Positions 1 to 8,321 are shown, counted from the first letter of the stretch. The stretch: DNA of 42,589 bases from Clostridia bacterium (GCA_017476265.1 JAFVAC010000116.1:1-42589); one strand, 5' to 3'. Translations and numbers: made by a program. The notes: generated by a model from the sequence alone, not told the origin.

Positions 1-28
1 CGGGCGGGCTCGGTCGGGAAAATAATGA

Positions 29-57
29 TTGTCAACGGTATTTTGGTATGATATAAT
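29..57 (+). promoter_or_regulatory. Sigma-A promoter of the licD-like operon
   Basis: A TTGTCA -35 box lies at 29-34 and a perfect TATAAT -10 box at 52-57, 17 bp apart, with an extended -10 TG at 49-50. Transcription should begin near 63-65. That places the ATG at 61 at or before the transcript start and supports the internal start at 157. Confidence 0.8.
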
Positions 58-156
58 AAGATGGTCGAAAAACCGCGTGAAAGTATTCTTACCGAGCGAA
101 TATTTTCATTCGTTGCGAAAAACGGCGTGCCGCGCGGCGCGGCGAAGGAGTCCCCG

Positions 157-969
157 ATGAGGAAAGTGGAAGATATAGTCGAGATCAGAGCGGTCCTGGT
201 GGAATTGTTGAGCGAGATCAAACAGATATGCGACGAGCACGGGCTGAAGTACTTTTTGGCGTACGGGACCCTGCTGGGGGCGGTCCGACACAAGGGCTTT
301 ATCCCGTGGGACGACGATCTGGATATCGAGATGCCCCGTCCCGATTACGAAAAGTTTATTGAGATCTACCGCTCCGAAAAGAGGGAGAATATTTTGTACG
401 AACAGAAGGCGTACCCGGACTATCTGTACTCCTTTGCCAAACTGGTCAAGCGCGGGACAAAGCTCGTCGAAAGGGGCTGCGACTGCGGCGTGGAGATGGG
501 ACTCTATGTGGATATCTTTCCGGTGGACGCGCTGGGAGACGACGTGGAGGAGGCGAAAAAACATCTGAAGAAGACCAAGTTGCCGATACGCTTACTGATG
601 AGCTATCGCATGGACTTTTATCGCCCGCACGTCTCCTGGAAGAGGAATCTGTTGGTGCAAGCCGCCAAGATCATCGCGCCGTTGTACGGAAAAAAACGTC
701 TCATACGGACGCTGGAGAAGAGGGCGTTCCGCTTCGACTACGACACGAGCAAATACGTCGGGTCTTTCATCAGCGAGATCAATATGCGCAGGATCTTTGA
801 AAAGAAAGTCTACGAAGAGCGGATAGAATTGGAGTTCGAGGGAAAACTGTTCGCCGCGCCCAAGGCGTACGACGAAGTCCTCAAAAAGCAGTACGGCGAC
901 TATATGACCCTGCCGCCCGAAGATCAGCGCGTCCTGACGCACGGGTACGACGCCTATATAGAGGACTGA
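157..969 (+). CDS. LicD family phosphotransferase
   Basis: This 270-residue protein carries the LicD signature near its N-terminus: YGTLLGAVRHKGFIPWDDDLDIEMPR, given here only as key pieces YGTLLGAVR, GFIPWDDDLD. The Asp cluster is the presumed metal site. LicD proteins have a nucleotidyltransferase fold and move phosphocholine or a related group from its CMP-activated form onto a cell-surface glycan. I choose the ATG at 157 because GAAGGAG lies 6 bases upstream and the promoter at 29-57 puts the ATG at 61 outside the mRNA. The stop is followed 3 bases later by the next start. The third gene of the operon encodes a cytidylyltransferase, which fits a role in attaching a CMP-activated group. 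The actual group and acceptor are not shown by the sequence. Confidence 0.88.
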   Translation: MRKVEDIVEIRAVLVELLSEIKQICDEHGLKYFLAYGTLLGAVRHKGFIPWDDDLDIEMPRPDYEKFIEIYRSEKRENILYEQKAYPDYLYSFAKLVKRGTKLVERGCDCGVEMGLYVDIFPVDALGDDVEEAKKHLKKTKLPIRLLMSYRMDFYRPHVSWKRNLLVQAAKIIAPLYGKKRLIRTLEKRAFRFDYDTSKYVGSFISEINMRRIFEKKVYEERIELEFEGKLFAAPKAYDEVLKKQYGDYMTLPPEDQRVLTHGYDAYIED

Positions 970-972
970 CCT

Positions 973-2055
973 ATGGACGTCAAAAAGGTCGCCGTCATCG
1001 GCGCCGGCAACATAGGGACGCAGTTCGGGTGCCTGTGCGCGGAAAAGGGCTATAGTACCACAATGATCTCCTCCGGGGACTACGGACGGGAGGTCCTTTT
1101 GGAGACGGTGGACGAGCGGGACCGCGTTACGCACGCGGGGAAAGTGAACTTTTCTTCCGACTACGGGGTCCTGACGGAGTGCGACGTGGTCTTTGTGACC
1201 CATCCGTCCTTTATGTTCGCCGAACTGGGGAAAAGACTCAAGGACGTTTTGCGCCCCGGGACGTATTTGTGTGTCTTGCCGGGGACGGGCGGGGCGGAGT
1301 TCTTTTTCCGCGATTGCATAAAAAAAGGCGTCGTCCTTTGCGGACTGCAGAGGGTCCCCGGCGTCGCCCGACTGGTGGAAAAGGGCAAGAGGGTCCGCGT
1401 CTCCGGACTGCGCGATACGTTGTGCCTTGCTTCCATACCCGCGCGCGAGGCGGAGATCTTCGCGCCGTTTTTGTCGGACCTGGTCGGGATCCGATGTGAG
1501 ACGCTCCCGCAGTATTTGTGCGTGACGATGACCCCGAGCAATCCCATTCTGCACACGACCAGGCTTCGGACGATGTTTTTTGACTACGAGCCCGGACGAA
1601 AGTATGACAAGAACCCGCTTTTTTACGGCGAGTGGACCGATCGCTCCAGCGCTTTGCTGCTTCTGTGCGACGCCGAGCATCAGACTCTTTTACGTCGGAT
1701 GTCCGGGTTGGATCTGTCTTCCGTCAGGTCCCTCGTGGAGCACTACGACAAGAGCGACACGCCGGAGAAGATGACGAAAAAACTTCGTAGCATAAGCAGT
1801 TTGCACGGCATTTCCTCTCCGATGATCCAAACGTCGGACGGTTGGACGCCGGACTTCGGGTCGCGCTATTTTTCCGCCGACTTCCCGTATGGACTGGCGA
1901 TCATAGAGGAGTTTGCCAAAGTCGTCGGCGTTGCCTCGCCCAACATCACGGAGACGATGGACTGGTACTGCGCCGTCACGGGCAAGGGGAGGACGTTCTT
2001 TTTGAAGGACTTCGGCATCACGTCTCTTGCGGACGTGTACGACTATTATCAATAA
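973..2055 (+). CDS. Opine dehydrogenase-like NAD(P)-dependent reductase
   Basis: This 360-residue protein starts with a Rossmann dinucleotide-binding motif (VAVIGAGNIGTQFGC, residues about 6-20). Its C-terminal half resembles the octopine/nopaline dehydrogenase catalytic domain, including an NPxLH stretch (SNPILHTTRL) that carries the His used as the catalytic base in that family. Opine dehydrogenases reductively condense an amine with a 2-keto acid. The start has GAGG 8 bases upstream and lies 3 bases after the licD-like stop, so the two are probably co-translated. The neighbours (LicD and a cytidylyltransferase-aminotransferase) suggest it acts on the head group being built, perhaps N-alkylating its amine or reducing a carbonyl. 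The substrate is unknown, and other members of the 6-phosphogluconate-dehydrogenase-like superfamily cannot be excluded. Confidence 0.75.
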   Translation: MDVKKVAVIGAGNIGTQFGCLCAEKGYSTTMISSGDYGREVLLETVDERDRVTHAGKVNFSSDYGVLTECDVVFVTHPSFMFAELGKRLKDVLRPGTYLCVLPGTGGAEFFFRDCIKKGVVLCGLQRVPGVARLVEKGKRVRVSGLRDTLCLASIPAREAEIFAPFLSDLVGIRCETLPQYLCVTMTPSNPILHTTRLRTMFFDYEPGRKYDKNPLFYGEWTDRSSALLLLCDAEHQTLLRRMSGLDLSSVRSLVEHYDKSDTPEKMTKKLRSISSLHGISSPMIQTSDGWTPDFGSRYFSADFPYGLAIIEEFAKVVGVASPNITETMDWYCAVTGKGRTFFLKDFGITSLADVYDYYQ

Positions 2056-2067
2056 GGGAGGACCGGA

Positions 2068-3879
2068 ATGCAAGCGTTATTATTGGCTGCCGGCATGGGA
2101 AAACGACTGGAAAAGTTCACGAAAGACAACACCAAGTGCATGGTGGAGGTGGCGGGCAGGAAGTTGATAGACCGCGCCATCGAAGCGGTGCGATACGCCG
2201 GGATCAAAAAGATGATCGTCGTCGTCGGCTACAAAGGGGACAATCTGGTCAACTATATCAAAGAAAACTACACGGAAAAAGAGATGGAGTTCTTTTTTAT
2301 CGACAACAAGGACTACGCGATCAGCAACAATATCTATTCCTTCTATTTGGCGAAAGAGTACCTGATGGAGGAGGACACCGTGCTGTTGGAGTCCGATCTC
2401 ATCTATGACAAGACTCTCATAAAGCGCGTGCTGGACGACAGTCACCCCGACGTCGTGACCGTCGCAAAATACAAGAGTTGGATGGACGGGACCCTCATCA
2501 TCAAGGACGAAGAGGGTTGCATCACGCAGTTCGTGGACAAAAAGGACATGGACTACGACGCTCTGGATATCTATTACAAGACCGTCAACATCTATAAGTT
2601 CAGCAAGACCTTCTTAAAAAACGTCTATTTCCCCTTTTTGGAAGCGTATATGAAGGCATATGGGCTCAACAGCTATTACGAGACGCCGCTCAAGATCGTG
2701 GCGCACATCGCCGGCAAGACGCTGCACGCATACGAAGTGGGAGATCTGCCTTGGTACGAGATCGACGACGAACAGGATCTGGACATCGCGGACGTCATGT
2801 TCAGCGCCGGACCGATGCGCTACGACAAGATCATCTCCAAGTTCGGCGGGTACTGGCGGTATGACAGGATCGTGGACTTCTGCTATTTGGTCAATCCTTA
2901 CTTCCCGCCGAAAAAGATGGTCAGCAAGATGAAGCAGGAGTTTCCGATCCTGCTCGCGCAATATCCGTCCGGGCTCAGCATGCAGAATATGAACGCGGGC
3001 AGAGTCTTCCACGTGGACCAGACCAAGATCTTGGTCGGCAACGGCGCCGCCGAACTCATCAACGTCCTCGGTCGGTACCTGTCGGGGAAGGTGGCGGTGG
3101 CTTTACCCACCTTCAACGAGTATGTGCGCTGCTTCCGGTCCTGCGATCTGACCGTCGTGGACAATTCCGTCCGGGACTACAGGCATGATCTGAGCGTCTT
3201 AAAGACCGCGACCAAGGACGCCGACGCGTTGATGATCGTCAACCCGGACAATCCCAGCGGACATATGCTGGATCTATGCGAGGTGCTCGACCTCGCAAAA
3301 GAGGCGGAAAAAAACAACTGCGTCCTGGTGGTGGACGAGTCCTTTGTCGACTTCGCGCAAAGTTCCCGCCGATTCACGCTGTTAGATAACGACGTTTTGG
3401 ATCGGCACAAAAATCTGATCGTAATAAAGAGCGTCAGCAAGTCTTTCGGTGTGCCCGGTCTGAGACTGGGGGTGCTGGCGACCGCGGACGAAAACGCCAT
3501 CGCCTTTATGCGGCGGGAGATGCAGGTCTGGAACGTCAACAGCTTTGCCGAGTACTACCTACAGATCTACAATCTGTACGAAAAGACGTACCGCTCCGCT
3601 TGCGACAAGATCGCAAACGAGCGACAAAGGGTGATCGAGCGTCTGTCGCGGATCCCGGGGATCAAGGTATACCCGTCGGAAGCGAACTACGTCATGGTGG
3701 ACTTAAAAGACCACTCTTCCTACGACTTCTGCGTCCGGATGCTGGACGCGCACGATATTCTCATGAAGGACTTGTCGAGTAAAAACTACTTTTTCGGGAA
3801 GAACTTCATTCGCGTGGCGATCCGGGACAGGGAAGACAACGACAAACTTCTCGTAGCGATGCAGTCGGAGCTAATATAA
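2068..3879 (+). CDS. Cytidylyltransferase-aminotransferase fusion, PntC-AEPT-like
   Basis: Two enzymes are fused in 603 residues. Residues 1 to about 245 are a sugar-phosphate-type nucleotidyltransferase (LLAAGMGKRL, then TKCMVEVAG), closest in style to LicC and to the phosphonate cytidylyltransferase PntC. Residues about 255-603 are a fold-type I PLP aminotransferase with NPDNPSG, VVDESFVDF and SVSKSFGVPGLR, where K458 is the likely Schiff-base lysine. This architecture is known from Treponema PntC-AEPT, which makes and CMP-activates 2-aminoethylphosphonate. GGGAGG lies 6 bases before the ATG. No PEP mutase or phosphonopyruvate decarboxylase is in the window, so the phosphonate reading depends on genes elsewhere. 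CMP-activated phosphoethanolamine or phosphocholine is the alternative. Confidence 0.8.
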   Translation: MQALLLAAGMGKRLEKFTKDNTKCMVEVAGRKLIDRAIEAVRYAGIKKMIVVVGYKGDNLVNYIKENYTEKEMEFFFIDNKDYAISNNIYSFYLAKEYLMEEDTVLLESDLIYDKTLIKRVLDDSHPDVVTVAKYKSWMDGTLIIKDEEGCITQFVDKKDMDYDALDIYYKTVNIYKFSKTFLKNVYFPFLEAYMKAYGLNSYYETPLKIVAHIAGKTLHAYEVGDLPWYEIDDEQDLDIADVMFSAGPMRYDKIISKFGGYWRYDRIVDFCYLVNPYFPPKKMVSKMKQEFPILLAQYPSGLSMQNMNAGRVFHVDQTKILVGNGAAELINVLGRYLSGKVAVALPTFNEYVRCFRSCDLTVVDNSVRDYRHDLSVLKTATKDADALMIVNPDNPSGHMLDLCEVLDLAKEAEKNNCVLVVDESFVDFAQSSRRFTLLDNDVLDRHKNLIVIKSVSKSFGVPGLRLGVLATADENAIAFMRREMQVWNVNSFAEYYLQIYNLYEKTYRSACDKIANERQRVIERLSRIPGIKVYPSEANYVMVDLKDHSSYDFCVRMLDAHDILMKDLSSKNYFFGKNFIRVAIRDREDNDKLLVAMQSELI

Positions 3880-3896
3880 TCGCGAGAAAAAGAAAG

Positions 3897-3928
3897 AAAA
3901 ACGGCAGACCGTTCGGACTGCCGTTTTT
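3897..3928. terminator. Bidirectional terminator
   Basis: A CGGCAG/CTGCCG stem (3902-3907 with 3918-3923) is flanked by AAAAA on the left and TTTTT on the right, so it can end transcription in both directions. It sits between two convergent genes, the plus-strand fusion enzyme and the minus-strand protease. Confidence 0.85.
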
Positions 3929-3943
3929 GATACAAAGAACTTT

Positions 3944-5371
3944 TTACATTGTGAAGAAGACGGTCACGCTGTCCTCGGTCATCACAAAGTCCGCTTGACC
4001 GCTCTCACCGTCGCGGATATATCGGATGGTGACGGTGTCGCCTACTCGCGCGTTGAGCATGGCGTCCATGAGGTGATAGCTCCTCGTGACGGAGTAGGTC
4101 TTGCCGCCGATCGTGGCGGAGGTGATGACGTCGCCCGCTTGCAGGACGCCCTGCGCGACGCCTTCGCCGACCTCGGCAACGTAGACGGTCTGCTTGATCT
4201 TGGTCAGCCCGGTCTCCGGGTCATAGACCATACCGGTATCGTTGATGGTCGTGGTGATGCCCAGCATGCACTTGTAGACGCCCACTTTGTCTTCGCCGTT
4301 GCAGTTGGCGATGACGTTGTCGGCGACTCCGGTCACGATGGAGATGGGGATGGCGTAGCCGATATTTTCGATGGTCTCGGTGGAAGAACTGTTGTGGCGG
4401 GCGTTGACGACGCCGATGAGTTTGCCGTCGGAGTTAAAGAGTCCGCCGCCGGAATTGCCGGAATTGATGGCGGCGTCCACGCGGAACTCTCTCGTCTGAT
4501 ACACGTTGCTTCCTTCGATATTGAGGCTGATGGTCTCGCTGTCCACGCTGACGATCCCGCCGGTCACGCTGATCCCTTCGGCGGCGGGGTAGCCAATGGC
4601 GATGGCGGTCTGCCCGACGGAGACTTCGGTCTCTTCAATGTCGACGGCGCGGGCGTCGCCGTTTTTCAGCAGTTCGCTTCCGGTCACTTGCAGGACGGCG
4701 ATATCGTAGTAGGCGGAGCCGCCGACGACCGTCGCCGGGATGGCGTACTCGCCGTATTCCGACCCGTACAAATAGAGGGTGACGTCATTGCTGAACTTGT
4801 TGGAGGTAGTGCAGTTGGCGTCGTAGACGACGTGGAAGTTGGTGATGACGTAGGCGTCTCCGGTGTTCTTATCCAGTTTGTAGATGACGGCGGCGCCGCC
4901 TGCGGTAGAGGTCCCTTCGGACGTCCTGCCCCAGCGGTCGTACTGGGTGGTGGTAAAGACTGCCTGTACGGAGAGCGCGCTGAGGATCGCCTTGCTGACG
5001 GCGTAAGTGGAGTCGCCGGAGGAGGTGTTATCGCTCAGATATTCTTTGACGAAGTCGAAGAAAGTCCCGGTATAGCCCTTTTCCACAGCGGCGTCGTAGA
5101 CGTCGGAGATCGAGAACTCGGCTTTGCCGTCCTGTCCGTCGGCGCCGTCTTTGCCGTGAAGGCTCGCCAGCCATTCCTCTTCGGTCCCGACGAAGCCGTT
5201 CCGGACGGCGATATCGTACGCCGTGATGTAGACGGTCTCGCCGTCGGCGGTCTGTTCGCCGGCGCTTTCCGTTTGCGATGAAGTAGATGCGGTCGTCCCA
5301 CAGGCGACCAAGGCGAGGATGCAGATAAGTACAAGAGCGATCGTCGCCGAAACAGTCAAATGTTTTTTCAT
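3944..5371 (-). CDS. HtrA-like trypsin-fold serine protease lipoprotein
   Basis: The 475-residue product begins with a lipoprotein signal peptide (lipobox LVAC, Cys24), so it is probably anchored outside the membrane. Residues about 50-115 hold an accessory region: an AVRNGFVGTEEEWLASLHG motif, a short collagen-like GKDGADGQDG stretch, and a second, similar AVEKGYTGTFFDFVKEYL copy. The protease domain follows with a plausible catalytic triad H180 (TNFHVV), D223 (YDIAVLQV) and S307 (NSGNSGGG). A PDZ-like domain occupies about 365-460. HtrA proteins degrade misfolded envelope proteins. GGAGG precedes the ATG, and a promoter is seen at about 5404. Most HtrA proteins of Gram-positive bacteria have a transmembrane anchor, so the lipid anchor and the N-terminal module are notable. 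Confidence 0.9.
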   Translation of the reverse strand: MKKHLTVSATIALVLICILALVACGTTASTSSQTESAGEQTADGETVYITAYDIAVRNGFVGTEEEWLASLHGKDGADGQDGKAEFSISDVYDAAVEKGYTGTFFDFVKEYLSDNTSSGDSTYAVSKAILSALSVQAVFTTTQYDRWGRTSEGTSTAGGAAVIYKLDKNTGDAYVITNFHVVYDANCTTSNKFSNDVTLYLYGSEYGEYAIPATVVGGSAYYDIAVLQVTGSELLKNGDARAVDIEETEVSVGQTAIAIGYPAAEGISVTGGIVSVDSETISLNIEGSNVYQTREFRVDAAINSGNSGGGLFNSDGKLIGVVNARHNSSSTETIENIGYAIPISIVTGVADNVIANCNGEDKVGVYKCMLGITTTINDTGMVYDPETGLTKIKQTVYVAEVGEGVAQGVLQAGDVITSATIGGKTYSVTRSYHLMDAMLNARVGDTVTIRYIRDGESGQADFVMTEDSVTVFFTM

Positions 5372-5403
5372 GAATTCCTCCGAAAAAAGATACTCATAAG
5401 AGT

Positions 5404-5432
5404 ATTATATCACAAATTTTTCTTTGTAACTA
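5404..5432 (-). promoter_or_regulatory. Promoter of the HtrA-like protease gene
   Basis: Read on the minus strand, a perfect TATAAT (plus-strand ATTATA at 5404-5409) is preceded by an extended -10 TG and, 17 bp further upstream, by a weak TAGTTA -35. It lies about 35 bases before the start codon. The -10 is convincing and the -35 is not. Confidence 0.6.
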
Positions 5433-5476
5433 CTTTTACTGTAGTCGATGAAGATTAAACGTACTTAAAAGTCCGC

Positions 5477-5515
5477 AAAAAAAGACTCCCCCGTCCGCGA
5501 GGGGCGAGGGGAGCC
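5477..5515 (-). terminator. Terminator of the two-repeat lipoprotein gene
   Basis: On the minus strand a GGCTCCCC/GGGGAGTC stem (arms at 5508-5515 and 5484-5491, one G-U pair) is followed by seven U residues (5477-5483). It follows the stop codon at 5570 by about 55 bases and separates this gene from the protease gene. Confidence 0.8.
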
Positions 5516-5569
5516 TTTGCAAAAAAGAGAGAGGTTTACAATGAAAATCTATTTTGGAGGGATACTTCC

Positions 5570-6442
5570 CTACTTGGCTTGCGTGGTGACGGTGATCGTC
5601 ACTTCTCCCGTTACTTTAGTCAGGCGGTAGTAGTTTGCGCTGCCGTCCTTTTCGGGGTCGGAATTGAGCTTGTTGTAGTTGTCATCGGGGGTCGCTTCGA
5701 CGGAGGAGAGTTCGTATCCGTCGTCGAAAGTGATGACGAAGTTGATTTGTCCGTTGGTTTTGGTCAGGAGACCGCTCTTTCCGTCGCGGGAGTAGGCGAC
5801 CGTCGTTTCGGTCCCGTCTTCCAACTTTTGCGTGTTATAGACGGTGATCGTCGCGTGTCCGTCGGTGACAAAGTTGACTCGATAGCCCTGCGTCAGGTCC
5901 TCTTCGGCGCCTATTGCTTGAGAAGTGACGGTCACGGTCACGTCCCCGGTGATCTTGGTCAGGCGATAATAATCCGCATTGCCTTCCGCCTCGGGGTCCG
6001 CCTTGTTCTTGTTGAAGTTGCCGGTAGGCGAGGCTTCGATGGACGCAAGTTCGTACCCGTCGTCGAACGTCAGGACGTAGTTGACTTGTCCGGTCCCGTC
6101 GGTCAGGATCCCCCCCGTGTCGCCGCTTCTTGCGACGGCGGAAGCGCTTTTCGTGCCGCTTCCCGTGACGTCCTGCGTATGATAGACGGTGACGGTGACG
6201 TGTTCGTCGGTGACGAAGTTGACGACGTATTGCTCCGCGGTCTCGCTCGTCTCGGTCTCGGTCGCTTCGGAGGTATCGGTCGTCGTTTCGGTCTCCGTTG
6301 CGGTCGTCTCGGTCTGCTCGCCGGATCCCGCGTCTAAGGCGGCAGTCGTAGCGGTGGACCCGCACGCGGTGGCGGTGAATACCGTCGCCACTAAAAATAA
6401 GGATAATATACCGGAAAGCAAAACATTACTTTTTCGTTTCAT
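5570..6442 (-). CDS. Secreted lipoprotein with two tandem repeat domains
   Basis: The 290-residue protein has a signal peptide ending in a probable lipobox at Cys27, then a Thr/Glu-rich linker (about 31-70) typical of a flexible wall-spanning stalk. Two homologous domains follow, at about 72-176 and 187-290. Both share VNFVTD, a T(V/I)TVYxTQ strand, FDDGYEL(A/S)S and NADYYRLTK/SANYYRLTK, ending in a (D/E)VT(V/I)TVT strand. They look like all-beta extracellular modules. I recognise no catalytic motif, and function is unknown. AAGGAG lies about 10 bases before the ATG. A terminator follows at 5477-5515. It shares strand and secretion class with the protease gene downstream but has its own terminator, so they are separate units. 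Confidence 0.85.
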   Translation of the reverse strand: MKRKSNVLLSGILSLFLVATVFTATACGSTATTAALDAGSGEQTETTATETETTTDTSEATETETSETAEQYVVNFVTDEHVTVTVYHTQDVTGSGTKSASAVARSGDTGGILTDGTGQVNYVLTFDDGYELASIEASPTGNFNKNKADPEAEGNADYYRLTKITGDVTVTVTSQAIGAEEDLTQGYRVNFVTDGHATITVYNTQKLEDGTETTVAYSRDGKSGLLTKTNGQINFVITFDDGYELSSVEATPDDNYNKLNSDPEKDGSANYYRLTKVTGEVTITVTTQAK

Positions 6443-6556
6443 TTTTTCGTATCTCCTTCGGTTTCGTTACCTACAGTCTAAAAGAGTTAGTTAAAACGAA
6501 CTTAAAAGAAAAAATTCGTTAAAAAAATTTTTTCGGAGGGGAAGGAACGACTGCTC

Positions 6557-6871
6557 TTACAGGACGCGGACGGAGTAGAGGTCGTCGAAAGATATCGCCT
6601 CCCGCTCCGATACGAGGCGTCGGTATACGACGTCGCACTCCGTGACCACGCCCGCCTTCGTCAGGTATTTTCCCTCCCGGAAAAAGACGATCTCAACACG
6701 GTCGCCTTTTTTGAGTGCGCCCAGGGTGGCTTCGAGTGCGGCGATCTTTTCTTCGTCAAGTTCTTTTTTCTCCTGTCGCAGGACCTTTTCCTCTCGCTCC
6801 CGGAGCGCTTCGGTCAATCCCTTCATCGCGTCGAACGGAAGAAATTGTTTTGCCCGATCCTCTCGTCTCAC
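6557..6871 (-). CDS. YolD-like family protein
   Basis: This small protein (104 residues) opens with RAKQFLPFDAMKGLTEALRE, which matches the N-terminal pattern of YolD-like proteins, followed by a charged helix and a small beta region (KGDRVEIVFFREGKYLT). YolD-like genes typically sit beside UvrX/ImpB-type Y-family polymerases, as here. The start is a GTG whose bases overlap the TGA stop of the polymerase gene (GTGA), so translation is probably coupled. Its role is not established, but it is presumed to assist or regulate the partner polymerase. Confidence 0.8.
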   Translation of the reverse strand: MRREDRAKQFLPFDAMKGLTEALREREEKVLRQEKKELDEEKIAALEATLGALKKGDRVEIVFFREGKYLTKAGVVTECDVVYRRLVSEREAISFDDLYSVRVL

Positions 6872-8118
6872 GCCTTGTGCCCTCCGATAAAACCGTTCCT
6901 TTCGATCGTGGTCCCTTCCTTTTTGAGGTCGACGGCGCGCAAGATGGCGTTCTTGCCGAATTTGTCCTTGACGCGGAGAGCGGTCCGCTCGGCGCGGTTC
7001 TCCTTTTCCACTTTGTCGACGTCGGTGAAGAGGTCGTAGTTCTCACACCGCTCGTCCCGGACGTCGTTAAAGGAGATGCCTAAGCGTCGGATGAGCGTGG
7101 TTCGATCGGCGACGTCGTCGTAGAGGGTCAATAGGTAGTGGGAGAGGATGGAAAAGTTGGCGGTGGTCTCGGTCATGGTCACCGTGCCCCCGTCGGGCGA
7201 CGCGTCGTCGTGCGTATAGCCGACGTAGAGAGAGGCGCTGTGGGTGACCACGCCGCGGCGCATCATTCGCTGGCACCCGTCAAGCACCATTTCCGATAAG
7301 ACCGTGCGCGCCTGCGCATATGTGTAGTCATAGGGCAGTATCTGCGAAGTGGACAGGGATCGGGATCGGCTCTTGTACGCCTTGATGTCGGACAAGAGAC
7401 AGGACTCTTTGCCAAAGGCATGGTCGATGAGGAGTTCGGCGTTGACGCCGAAAATTTTGTATAGGACCTCTTTCGGACACTCGGTGACGCCCTTCTGATT
7501 GGGCACCCCGATCTTGCGCAATCGCGCGGAGATCCCGCGGGAGATCCCCCAAAAGTCGCTCAAAGGCTCGTGCGTCCAAAGCGTCCGGCGGAAGATCTCT
7601 TCGTCCAGATACGCCACCCGCTCTTTCGCCTTCTTTGCGGTGATGTCGAGCGCGATCTTGGCAAGGTACAGATTGGTCCCGACTCCCGCCGTCGCCGGGA
7701 TGTGGACGACTTCCTGTATGCGATCGAGCAAGAACTTCGCCATCGCCGTCGGCGTCATGTCATAGACCGTCAGATAGTCCGTCAGATCGATGAACGCCTC
7801 GTCGATGGAGTATTGGTGAATGTCGTCGGGAGAAAAGTACGTTAGATACAGTTCGTAAATATCGGCGCAAACCTCGATATATCGCCGCATCCTCGGCGTC
7901 GCCACGATCAGGTCCCCGTAGTCGGGCACGTCGGACAATCGACAGCGGTTTTTTATCCCCGCCGCCTTCAGTTTGGGCGAGATGGCGAGACAAAGAGCGT
8001 TCTTGCCCCGCGACTTGTCCGCCACGACCAAATTGGTCAAAAACGGGTCCTTTTCCAGGTCCGCACACTCCACCGACGCATAAAAACACTTCATATCGAT
8101 ACAGCAATAATATCGCAT
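6868..8118 (-). CDS. UvrX-like Y-family translesion DNA polymerase
   Basis: Residues 1-10 (MRYYCCIDMK) and CFYASVE form the first catalytic motif of Y-family polymerases, and YSIDEAFIDLT carries the second acidic pair. The DMKCFYAS form is typical of the UvrX/YqjW branch rather than DinB. These polymerases copy past damaged bases, usually under the SOS response. I choose the start at 8118 (416 residues) because GGAGGG lies 4-5 bases upstream. The longer frame to 8208 adds 30 residues with no similarity and would begin upstream of the promoter. No convincing LexA box was found in the promoter region. The yolD-like gene overlaps its stop. Confidence 0.9.
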   Translation of the reverse strand: MRYYCCIDMKCFYASVECADLEKDPFLTNLVVADKSRGKNALCLAISPKLKAAGIKNRCRLSDVPDYGDLIVATPRMRRYIEVCADIYELYLTYFSPDDIHQYSIDEAFIDLTDYLTVYDMTPTAMAKFLLDRIQEVVHIPATAGVGTNLYLAKIALDITAKKAKERVAYLDEEIFRRTLWTHEPLSDFWGISRGISARLRKIGVPNQKGVTECPKEVLYKIFGVNAELLIDHAFGKESCLLSDIKAYKSRSRSLSTSQILPYDYTYAQARTVLSEMVLDGCQRMMRRGVVTHSASLYVGYTHDDASPDGGTVTMTETTANFSILSHYLLTLYDDVADRTTLIRRLGISFNDVRDERCENYDLFTDVDKVEKENRAERTALRVKDKFGKNAILRAVDLKKEGTTIERNGFIGGHKA

Positions 8119-8139
8119 ACGCCCTCCGCCCACAGAGGT

Positions 8140-8169
8140 AGTATACGCCCTCCCCCCAAAAAGTATCAA
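8140..8169 (-). promoter_or_regulatory. Promoter of the uvrX-yolD pair
   Basis: On the minus strand, TTGATA (plus 8164-8169) is followed after 18 bp by TATACT (plus 8140-8145), about 20 bases before the chosen start. An 11-bp direct repeat (ATACGCCCTCC on the plus strand, at 8143-8153 and 8117-8127) overlaps the -10 box and the ribosome binding site. Confidence 0.65.
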
Positions 8170-8291
8170 CGCCGGACTGTACAAAGACGACGACAGGAGG
8201 ACGAGCAAAGAAGCAAAAGGAAATAAGGATAATCAAAAACCCATCTCAAAATGGCAACAAACTTTTGGCAGTTCTATTAATTATTTGGAGA

Positions 8292-8321
8292 TTGACAAAA
8301 ATAATTATATAGATGTATAAT
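8292..8321 (+). promoter_or_regulatory. Promoter of the AT-rich glycan island
   Basis: A perfect TTGACA at 8292-8297 and a perfect TATAAT at 8316-8321 are 18 bp apart. It drives the first island gene about 85 bases downstream. No terminator is visible until 16688-16717, so it may read the whole six-gene set. Confidence 0.8.

Noticed and set aside
61..156. Longer start for the LicD-like gene at the ATG at 61
   Set aside because: It lies at or before the transcript start predicted from the promoter at 29-57, and GAAGGAG supports the ATG at 157.
3995..5281. 428-codon plus-strand frame across the HtrA-like gene
   Set aside because: The minus-strand protease has clear catalytic motifs and a signal peptide. 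The opposite frame is a low-complexity Gly/Asp/Val product.
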